From UBA1014 sp964344035 (GTDB taxonomy: Bacteria > SAR324 > NAC60-12): a stretch of 13,379 nucleotides of DNA. Both the position numbers and the translations under genes were made by a program. The notes beneath the pieces are model-generated. The model was given only the letters and a program-made list of their open reading frames with translations. It did no database searches and was not told the DNA's origin. This document shows, one piece after another, positions 7,305 through 13,379 of this stretch (position 1 is its first letter; every line of letters starts with the position of its first letter). The stretch covers positions 1 through 13,379 of the forward strand of contig CAYFLK010000082.1 in NCBI GenBank assembly GCA_964344035.1. Direction: 5' to 3'.

Positions 7305-8240
7305 TCAGAATTGGAAATCGAGGGGGGTGAAACGAAACCCAATTTCGTAGGTATGTTCAAGGTAGGAATCTGGCAAGGCTGGTAAAAATTGCAAGTTTTT
7401 CAACAGTTCTACGATGGACAGGTCTAATTCCTCATTTTCAGATTTTTGTTCGATGTCATAGGACTCCACCTGCCCGTCACGTTTCATGATGATGAGCACA
7501 ACCACGGTCAGTGGACTGTTTGCCAGGTTTACTGGGACCTCCCAGTGTTTGGAAAAGAACTCGTTCAGACGTTTCCTGTAATTCCTTGCATCAGCATCAT
7601 TCAGACGCAGGCGCACCGGTTTGACACTGCCGGTTTTGTTCAGCGGGACCATGTTCATCCTGTTAAGCAGGGATTCCAGCGAGGATGAAATGACCGGGGG
7701 GTTTTGTGGCTTGTCATAACCCTTCCGGCTTAAACGAAACCTTTGCGCATCGCCCAAAACAGAACTTAAGCTGGGAGGAGTTTTTGTTGCCGCATCGGTT
7801 GTGGTGATTTTATCCGGTTCAGGAGAAGCGGGTATTTTACCCGGAGGTGGTGTTGTCCGTATGGGAACCGGTCGCTTTGATTCCGGGGTTGCTAACGGGT
7901 TTACCTTCAGGGTTTCAAGTGCAATCGGAGATATGTCTGATTTTTCAGTGATAATGGCAGGCGTCGCGGCGGCAGGTTTCTGCCTGCTGGAGACATGCTC
8001 CTTCAATTTCTTGGAGGCTGTCGGTTTGACATCATCGTTTGGTTGTGGCTGAGGACGTGTCCGGGGCAGTAAATTTGTTGGTTTAGAGAAGTTCATTTCC
8101 GCAAGTTCAATCCATTGCACGTGTGCCGGATATTCTCTCCGGGCAGAGTATTGAAACAGCAGCGACAGCAATACAACGTGCATTAAAACCGAGATGATCA
8201 ATGCCGCGGAATATCTCCTCGGAGGGAATTGTAGCAGCAT
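7305..8240 (-). CDS. TolA/TonB-family energy-transducing protein
   Basis: A 311-residue inner-membrane protein that spans the periplasm and passes proton-motive energy to outer-membrane partners; next to tolB it most likely acts as TolA. A short basic N-terminus precedes one transmembrane helix at about residues 9-29 (AALIISVLMHVVLLSLLF). Residues about 45-215 are proline-, lysine- and threonine-rich and probably disordered. The C-terminal TonB/TolA-type domain is about 220-311 (YRKRLNEFFSKHWEVP, then VVLIIMKRDGQVESYDIEQKS and LQFLPALPDSY). The ATG shares one base with the nadK stop (TGATG) with GAGG 4 bases before it, so translation is probably coupled to nadK. A TTG one codon upstream is an alternative. 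The TolQ/TolR motor subunits are not encoded nearby. TonB cannot be excluded by sequence alone, so no symbol is given. Confidence 0.82.
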   Translation of the reverse strand: MLLQFPPRRYSAALIISVLMHVVLLSLLFQYSARREYPAHVQWIELAEMNFSKPTNLLPRTRPQPQPNDDVKPTASKKLKEHVSSRQKPAAATPAIITEKSDISPIALETLKVNPLATPESKRPVPIRTTPPPGKIPASPEPDKITTTDAATKTPPSLSSVLGDAQRFRLSRKGYDKPQNPPVISSSLESLLNRMNMVPLNKTGSVKPVRLRLNDADARNYRKRLNEFFSKHWEVPVNLANSPLTVVVLIIMKRDGQVESYDIEQKSENEELDLSIVELLKNLQFLPALPDSYLEHTYEIGFRFTPLDFQF

Positions 8241-9046
8241 CAAGCCTCGGAACGCTGGAACCAGGATAGCCGGGAGGAGAGGTTCTGGAAAAAATAATCC
8301 GGTTCCATAAAAACCAGCCTTGCTCGTCGGTTCGATTCATGAATCTGCACACGGTCATTGATAGACAAGGGGACCTTCTCCTTTCCATCTGCCGAAAGAT
8401 AAATTTCTTTCTCCCGGGTATTCGGCAAAAGGTGAAGTTCAATCTTCGAGTCATGCGTGACCACCAGATGCCGTGCCCGGAAGTCATATTCATTCAAACC
8501 GGAGAGGATCATGCAGTGCAGTTCGGGCATGACAATCGGGGACCCGGCTGCAAGCAGGTAGGCGGTACTCCCTGTCGCCGTGCCGACAATGAATCCGTCC
8601 CCCCTGATAGTGCGAATGGGCTGCCCGTTGATCGTCAGCTCCATGTTGATCAGCCGGGTGGCGCCTTTGATCACGATTTCATTGACCGCGTAATCCGTCC
8701 CGTAAGGATGTACGCATTCAAGTACGGAACGTTCGCTGATGACGTAATCATCTTCCAGCAGCTGCTGCATTATAATATCCAGTTCTTCCCGGTTGCCCGC
8801 GGTGAGAAACCCGACCGTGCCGAAATTGATCGCAAGCACCGGGCAGTCCGGAAAGTGTATCAAGCCCGCAAGCACAGTGCCGTCTCCGCCGATGGTGACA
8901 ACCAGGTCCAGTTTAGGCTCCCCCGACCACTCTTCGTTGAGAATGACCGGTTCCACCCTTTTCGCGGCAAACCACTCCGCGACTTCCTCTATCACCGAAC
9001 GGGGCAACTGCTGGTTGGAGAAAACTCCGACGCGGTTCAGTTTCAA
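8240..9046 (-). CDS. nadK: NAD kinase
   Basis: Phosphorylates NAD to NADP in the cytoplasm. The 268-residue protein has the family signatures in order: GGDGT at 53-57, the INFGTVGFL segment at 73-81, the NE pair at 122-123, the RGDGFIVGTATGSTAY segment at 148-163 (usually TPTGSTAY, here TATGSTAY), and the late ADG at 219-221. It is slightly short, with a compact N-terminus. The start is a TTG; I accept it because the sequence just before it, CAGGGAGGATC, is the strongest Shine-Dalgarno on this arm, and the protein begins as the family does. It is the promoter-proximal gene of the minus-strand unit, and its stop overlaps the TolA-like start by one base. Placing NADP synthesis ahead of envelope genes is probably only operon convenience. 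Confidence 0.93.
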   Translation of the reverse strand: MKLNRVGVFSNQQLPRSVIEEVAEWFAAKRVEPVILNEEWSGEPKLDLVVTIGGDGTVLAGLIHFPDCPVLAINFGTVGFLTAGNREELDIIMQQLLEDDYVISERSVLECVHPYGTDYAVNEIVIKGATRLINMELTINGQPIRTIRGDGFIVGTATGSTAYLLAAGSPIVMPELHCMILSGLNEYDFRARHLVVTHDSKIELHLLPNTREKEIYLSADGKEKVPLSINDRVQIHESNRRARLVFMEPDYFFQNLSSRLSWFQRSEA

Positions 9047-9086
9047 GATCCTCCCTGTAAATAATGCTGAGATAAAGTGTTACAAA

Positions 9087-9116
9087 ATTTTCAGGGACAG
9101 GTCTTTTGCATGTCAA
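9087..9116 (-). promoter_or_regulatory. Promoter of the nadK-tol unit
   Basis: The minus strand carries a perfect TTGACA (9116-9111), an 18-base spacer and GAAAAT (9092-9087, four of six). The predicted start, near 9080, leaves a leader of about 34 bases before the nadK TTG. It probably drives nadK, the TolA-like gene, tolB, the CpoB-like gene and perhaps the two genes after them. Confidence 0.55.
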
Positions 9117-9480
9117 GTAAAATCCGCTTTTAACAGCTGCATTGAATGAGCATCGTACTACATTTCAGGAATCCGTTGCAACCCTGGTTCGAGGCTTGCG
9201 TTTAGGGTGTGGATATGAAAGTATTTCTATAAAAATCATAATTGTTCAGGTGGATAGCCTACAGGGTTTTTTTAGGCCGCAAAAATTTGGATTCTGAAAC
9301 TGCGGGGGTAACGGTAGGGTGATGCCGCAAAGTATACAGCCGAACTTCTGGACTGCCTGAGCTTTCGCAAATTAATTAGAGTAAAACAAATATGCGCTTG
9401 GGTTTTCTGATGGAACCCTGTCAAACATCCATGCAGCGTGAGTACGCCGGCAAGTTAAACAATGTAAAGGCAAAGAAACA
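9117..9480. promoter_or_regulatory. Divergent intergenic region with probable ftsH control sequences
   Basis: No gene is visible in this stretch. On the plus strand I see three short stem candidates: GCCTA/TAGGC (9257-9277, 11-base loop), CCGCA/TGCGG (9277-9305) and GGGTTTT/GGAACCC (9400-9418, 5-base loop, two G-T pairs). A heat-shock-like arrangement, CTTGGG, 13 bases, CCCTGTCA (9397-9423), overlaps the third stem; it matches the sigma-32 pattern only partly. No convincing sigma-70 promoter for ftsH was found. A GGTTCGA near 9186 resembles a tRNA T-loop, but no tRNA fold surrounds it. Confidence 0.4.
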
Positions 9481-11286
9481 GTGAACACCTTGATGAGAAA
9501 TTTGGGCATTTGGCTGGTGATCGGACTGGCAATGCTGGTTTTGTTCAATCTGCTGGGGCCCCGTCAGTCAAGCAGCCGCACGATTCCATTTTCAGAATTC
9601 ATTACCCGGGTGGAATCGGGTTCGGTGCTTGAAGTGGCGCTGAACGGAAGGCAGGTTGAAGGGCTGACCGATGCCAACGAACGCTTCCAGACACAGGTGC
9701 CGAACTATCCCGCTTTGTTTGAAATCCTCGAACGCAATCAGGTGCGCACAAGGGTCGAACCTTCCGACCAGGGGAATATTTTCCTTGCTATTCTTAACAG
9801 TTGGCTGCCCATGCTGTTGATTATCGGCATCTGGCTGTTTTTTATGCGCCAGATACAGGGCGGCGGAAACCGCGCGATGAGCTTCGGTAAGATCAACACG
9901 CGGATGATGAACAAGGAAGAAAACCCGGTTAAATTCGATGACGTCCAGGGGATTGATGAGGCAAAGGAAGAATTGACCGAAATCGTGGAATTCCTTTCCG
10001 ATCCAGAGAAATTCGAGAAGCTGGGGGGTGAGATACCACGCGGGGTGCTGTTGATGGGTGATCCCGGAACCGGAAAAACCATGCTTGCCAAGGCCATTGC
10101 CGGTGAAGCGGAAGTCCCCTTTTTCAGCATCAGTGGTTCAGATTTTGTGGAAATGTTTGTCGGGGTTGGGGCGAGCCGTGTGCGGGACCTGTTTGAGCAG
10201 GGAAAGAAGCATGCACCATGCATCATTTTCATTGATGAAATAGATGCCGTGGGCCGCAGCCGCGGGGCCGGTCTAGGCGGAGGGAACGATGAACGGGAAC
10301 AAACTCTCAATCAGCTGCTGGTTGAAATGGATGGGTTCTCCCCGAACGAAGGCATCATCGTGGTTGCGGCAACCAACCGTCCGGATGTTTTGGACCCTGC
10401 ATTGCTCCGTCCCGGACGGTTCGACCGTCACGTTGTGGTCCCGACTCCGGACATTCAGGGACGGGAGAACATTCTTAAATCACACTCCGAGAATATTGAA
10501 CTTTCTGAAAAAGTGGACCTGCGCTCCATTGCGCGCGGCACCCCGGGGTTTACCGGTGCGGACCTTGCGAACCTGGTCAACGAGGCAGCCCTCCGGGCCG
10601 CCCGTGACAACAAGAAAAAGGTCGAACCGGATGATTTTGAATACGCCAAGGACAAAGTGCTGATGGGAGCGGAAAGACGAACTCTTCTGATCACGGACGA
10701 AGAGAAAAAAACCACCGCATATCATGAAGCCGGACACGCTTTGGTGGCGGCCAGCATCAAGGAAGTGGACCCTGTGCACAAGGTAACGATCATTCCCCGC
10801 GGCAGGGCCCTGGGAGTCACACAGCTGCTTCCGGAAGAAGACCGGCACAGTCACAACGAAACAACCCTGCTCGGGCATATCACCATGATTATGGGCGGGC
10901 GTGCCGCTGAACACCTGATCTTTGACCGCTTCACCACCGGGGCAAGCGATGATCTGAAAAAAGCAACTGAACTGGCACGGAAAATGGTTTGCCAGTGGGG
11001 GATGAGTTCCAAACTGGGGCCGCTTTCTTACACGGAAAACCCGGGACAGGTGTTCCTCGGCAGAGACCTTCAGCAGCACAAGGGATTCAGCAACGAATCC
11101 ACTCGTTTGATTGACAAGGAGGTGCGGCGGATACTCAACAACAGTTATGAGAGGGCAAAAAACATCCTCACCCAAAACCGGGAGGCTCTAGAACGGCTCG
11201 CCAACGATCTGATTGAACACGAAACCGTTGATGGCGAACTGGTTCAGCAAACCCTGCAACACGTGACCCCTGAAACTGCAAAATGA
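9481..11286 (+). CDS. ftsH: ATP-dependent zinc metalloprotease FtsH
   Basis: Inner-membrane AAA+ protease that extracts and degrades misfolded membrane proteins and regulatory substrates. The 601 residues show the full layout. The first transmembrane helix is about 9-26, a periplasmic domain about 30-98, and the second helix about 103-122. The AAA module has Walker A G193-D-P-G-T-G-K199-T200, pore loop F226-V-G, Walker B IIFIDE ending at 253, and the second region of homology near 291-313 with arginine fingers R310 and R313. The zinc site is H415-E416-A-G-H419, with D491 (TTGASDDL) as third ligand. D194 is unusual, as most family members have GPPGTGKT. I use the GTG start with AAAGG ten bases upstream; an internal ATG at 9493 is the alternative. 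The C-terminal tail is short. A 133-bp gap separates it from cdaA; folP, often next, is absent. Confidence 0.97.
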   Translation: MNTLMRNLGIWLVIGLAMLVLFNLLGPRQSSSRTIPFSEFITRVESGSVLEVALNGRQVEGLTDANERFQTQVPNYPALFEILERNQVRTRVEPSDQGNIFLAILNSWLPMLLIIGIWLFFMRQIQGGGNRAMSFGKINTRMMNKEENPVKFDDVQGIDEAKEELTEIVEFLSDPEKFEKLGGEIPRGVLLMGDPGTGKTMLAKAIAGEAEVPFFSISGSDFVEMFVGVGASRVRDLFEQGKKHAPCIIFIDEIDAVGRSRGAGLGGGNDEREQTLNQLLVEMDGFSPNEGIIVVAATNRPDVLDPALLRPGRFDRHVVVPTPDIQGRENILKSHSENIELSEKVDLRSIARGTPGFTGADLANLVNEAALRAARDNKKKVEPDDFEYAKDKVLMGAERRTLLITDEEKKTTAYHEAGHALVAASIKEVDPVHKVTIIPRGRALGVTQLLPEEDRHSHNETTLLGHITMIMGGRAAEHLIFDRFTTGASDDLKKATELARKMVCQWGMSSKLGPLSYTENPGQVFLGRDLQQHKGFSNESTRLIDKEVRRILNNSYERAKNILTQNREALERLANDLIEHETVDGELVQQTLQHVTPETAK

Positions 11287-11287
11287 A

Positions 11288-11309
11288 CCCATGTTTCAGC
11301 TGACATGGG
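11288..11309 (+). repeat. Stem-loop immediately after ftsH
   Basis: CCCATGT (11288-11294) pairs perfectly with ACATGGG (11303-11309) across an 8-base loop, starting two bases after the ftsH stop. No T tract follows, so it is not a typical intrinsic terminator. It could stabilise the ftsH mRNA end or attenuate reading into cdaA. Confidence 0.4.
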
Positions 11310-11418
11310 GCACTGTAGAAACTGCTCCTCAGTTATTGACCGGCATTCCCGGATCCCTCCTGAATCACAAATTTTCCAAGCACCGTCACTTCATCTTTAA
11401 CTGCCGCGGGAGGGCTGC

Positions 11419-12330
11419 ATGGATCTGAATCTGCCCCACCTCTCAAATCTGCAGTTACGCTGGCAGGATCTGCTGGATATCGCTCTTCTTTCGTTGATCA
11501 TTTACCGCTTGCTGATCCTGATCAAAGGGACCCGCACCATTCCGATGCTGATGGGCTTCTCCCTGCTGCTGGCATTGTACGTGTTTTCCTTGATCCTGGA
11601 CCTTGATGCAACCCAGTTGCTGCTGGACAATCTGGGCAATTCCCTGGTGTTGGTGGTGGTAGTGCTGTTTCAGGCTGATATCCGCAACGCACTTGCGCAG
11701 TTTGGACTAATCACCCTCTTTCGGGATACAGGAATGCAGCGCAAGAACATGGTGGACAGCGTGCTGCAATCCTGCATCATCATGGCCCGCCAGCGCATAG
11801 GGGCATTAATCGTGTTTGAGCAGGAAGTCGGATTGAGGAACTACAGCGACCGCGGGACGCAGATCAACGCCACTGTCAGTGAAGGTCTGGTGCAGAGCAT
11901 ATTTCATCCCACTTCCCCTTTGCACGACGGGGCAGCCATCATTAACCGGAAAGGAGAACTTGTTGCGGCGGGCTGTATCCTCCCGGTTTCCATGAACAGC
12001 CGCCTCGATCCCGACCTGGGCACGCGTCATCGCGCGGCCATTGGTCTGACTGAGGAAACCGATGCGGTTGTGCTGGTTGTATCCGAGGAACGCAAGGAAA
12101 TCAGTCTCAGTTTTCAGGGGCGACTGGTCAGGGGGGCGAATGAAAATATCCGCCAGGTGTTGCTTGACGTGCTTGCGGGAAGAGTGCCATCAACCCTCCA
12201 GCCGGCTGGCCCTGATGATGAAGACCCGGAGACCGCGGAAGGCGAAAGACCAAAGGAAGAATCTTCAGCACCTACTTCCCCGACCACCATTTCACCCGCG
12301 CCCCGGCCAGGGGCTGAGGGTACCGCTTGA
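11419..12330 (+). CDS. cdaA: Diadenylate cyclase CdaA, c-di-AMP synthase
   Basis: Condenses two ATP into cyclic di-AMP at the inner membrane. The 303-residue protein has the CdaA layout: three N-terminal hydrophobic helices at about 17-36, 42-61 and 74-86, followed by the FQADIRNALAQFG linker (relatives have FQxxIRxAL). The DAC catalytic domain is about 108-255, with the DGA motif D170-G-A172 and the RHR motif R203-H-R205 in GTRHRAAIG. Residues about 256-303 form a proline-, glutamate-, serine- and threonine-rich tail, probably disordered and absent from many family members. The ATG has a strong GGGAGGG six bases or so upstream. The stop overlaps the ybbR start by 4 bp, the usual CdaA-YbbR pairing. 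No c-di-AMP receptor or phosphodiesterase is visible in the window. Confidence 0.95.
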   Translation: MDLNLPHLSNLQLRWQDLLDIALLSLIIYRLLILIKGTRTIPMLMGFSLLLALYVFSLILDLDATQLLLDNLGNSLVLVVVVLFQADIRNALAQFGLITLFRDTGMQRKNMVDSVLQSCIIMARQRIGALIVFEQEVGLRNYSDRGTQINATVSEGLVQSIFHPTSPLHDGAAIINRKGELVAAGCILPVSMNSRLDPDLGTRHRAAIGLTEETDAVVLVVSEERKEISLSFQGRLVRGANENIRQVLLDVLAGRVPSTLQPAGPDDEDPETAEGERPKEESSAPTSPTTISPAPRPGAEGTA

Positions 12331-13277
12331 GCAGGGAAATGAAGGAGAACAGGGCGTTTAAAATCCTAGCGGTTTTTCTTGCGGTATTTGTCTGGTACCT
12401 GGCCAAGGAATCCGGGGAATCAATTCAGATGAGTTTTTTCGCCCCGGTGGTTTTTAAAAACGTTCCAGAGACCTTTCAGGTTTCCTCCAATCCTGCCCAG
12501 GTGAACATCGTTGCCTTGACCCGCAGCCGGGAGATGTTCAACCCCCTCGAAATCCAGGCAGTCCTGGATCTGTCCAATGCAAAGGAAGGTGTGGGGCCTT
12601 ACCAATTGACCGAGACAGATATTCTCTCACCGGTCGAGGTGCAGATCACCAGGATCCAGCCTGCTCAGGTAACATTAACCATTGAGGAACTGATTGAATC
12701 AGAACTGCCGATAGAAGCACGTTTTCAGGGTAAACCAAAGCGGGGGTATCAGCTTGAATCAATTGAAATGGCGCCTCCTACCCTCATTATCCAGGGGCCG
12801 AAATCGAGTGTCAGCCCAGTTAAGCGCGTCATGACCAGCCAAATTGATCTGGATGGTCTCGAAAAGAGCTTGGACCTGATTGTGCAGCTGGACCTGCCCC
12901 AGGGCAACATCCAGATCAAAGACCAGGGGGTGGAGTATTACACAGCCAGGGTCACCATCCGCAGTCTGCCGATCAAAAAACGATTTGACAATGTTCCGGT
13001 ATATCTCCGAAATACAGTTTATGTCAGCCTGATCAATCCGCGTGTCTTCAATGTCTTTGTTGAAGGTCCCGCTGATTTGTTGGAGAATGTCGGTCCCACA
13101 AAAATATACGGGGTGATAGATTTGGCCGACAAGGTTCCAGGCAGTTATCAGGTCAAACCAGAAGCTGTTGTACCGGAAGGAGTCACGGTGCTTCAGCAAT
13201 GGCCAACCGTTTCCCTCTGGATCAAACCTGAATTGCTGCAGGAAGCGCAATCCTTGGAACCCGGGCAGATTCCCTGA
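12327..13277 (+). CDS. YbbR-domain protein, likely CdaA regulator
   Basis: A membrane-anchored protein of the YbbR/CdaR family, which in Firmicutes binds CdaA and modulates c-di-AMP synthesis. The 316-residue protein has a short cytoplasmic N-terminus, one transmembrane helix at about 11-26 (FKILAVFLAVFVWYLA, a family signature), then a periplasmic part of about three YbbR-like beta-rich repeats, roughly 38-115, 120-205 and 210-297. Repeat landmarks are VTLTIEE near 112, GPKSSV near 149 and VFVEGPADLL near 236. I start it at the TTG that overlaps the cdaA stop (TTGA) because GAGGG lies 7 bases before it. The ATG four codons later has AGGG only two bases away, which is too close. glmM commonly follows in this cluster; only about 100 bases remain here, and no gene start is recognised in them. 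Confidence 0.9.
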   Translation: MSREMKENRAFKILAVFLAVFVWYLAKESGESIQMSFFAPVVFKNVPETFQVSSNPAQVNIVALTRSREMFNPLEIQAVLDLSNAKEGVGPYQLTETDILSPVEVQITRIQPAQVTLTIEELIESELPIEARFQGKPKRGYQLESIEMAPPTLIIQGPKSSVSPVKRVMTSQIDLDGLEKSLDLIVQLDLPQGNIQIKDQGVEYYTARVTIRSLPIKKRFDNVPVYLRNTVYVSLINPRVFNVFVEGPADLLENVGPTKIYGVIDLADKVPGSYQVKPEAVVPEGVTVLQQWPTVSLWIKPELLQEAQSLEPGQIP

Positions 13278-13379
13278 CTTATCCGGATAATAGCCCCCTG
13301 CCGGCTGCGGGGAAACAAATGAGTTTTTCCTAAATTGAGCGATTCTTAAAAAAGTAACGGAACATTACGATTATATTTT

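Noticed and set aside
9176..9205. Possible tRNA, because of a GGTTCGA T-loop-like string
   Set aside because: The bases flanking the loop do not form a T stem, and no acceptor or anticodon arm can be placed around it.
9738..10310. Long open frame antisense to ftsH (also others antisense to proB, nadK and the diheme cytochrome)
   Set aside because: These lie opposite well-conserved genes, have no recognisable domains and no ribosome sites; they are shadows of the real coding frames.
13294..13325. Intrinsic terminator after ybbR: CCCC/GGGG arms followed by TTTTT
   Set aside because: The stem is only 4 bp with an 11-base loop, and the T tract lies about 11 bases beyond it; if glmM follows, a terminator here would also be unexpected.

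Overview
This is a compact, housekeeping-type stretch of a Gram-negative chromosome. The Gram-negative call rests on an outer-membrane Tol module (TolA/TonB-like, TolB and a CpoB-like protein) and on periplasmic c-type cytochromes. An FtsH with a diadenylate cyclase (CdaA) and YbbR downstream also fits a Nitrospinota- or Desulfobacterota/Deltaproteobacteria-like lineage. That lineage guess is inference; there is no rRNA or tRNA in the window to settle it. I see no mobile element, CRISPR array, phage gene or other sign of recent transfer.

Layout. Everything from about 100 to 9046 is on the minus strand, and everything from 9481 to 13277 is on the plus strand. The two arms diverge from a gene-free region of 434 bp (9047-9480). 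The minus arm, in transcription order, is nadK (TTG start, strong Shine-Dalgarno, TTGACA promoter), a TolA/TonB-like protein, tolB, a CpoB/YbgF-like TPR protein, an unrecognised cytoplasmic coiled-coil protein, a Tas-like aldo-keto reductase, proB, a cytochrome c' and a diheme cytochrome c. Gene spacing and candidate promoters suggest three transcription units: nadK through the reductase, proB alone, and the two cytochromes. The plus arm is ftsH, cdaA and ybbR; cdaA and ybbR overlap by 4 bp.

How the genes work together. TolA, TolB and the CpoB-like protein form the periplasmic part of a Tol-Pal system, which links outer-membrane constriction to cell division. tolQ, tolR and pal are not in the window. 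CdaA makes c-di-AMP and YbbR is its usual membrane-anchored partner, often encoded with glmM, which would lie beyond the right edge. FtsH is the inner-membrane quality-control protease. The cytochrome pair could handle periplasmic electrons or bind nitric oxide.

No obviously new defence, mobile or biosynthetic system is visible. The points most worth checking are a one-residue-short heme motif (CXCH) in the diheme cytochrome, the unrecognised coiled-coil protein following a Tol module that has no pal beside it, a divergent ProB, and a non-canonical Walker A residue in FtsH.
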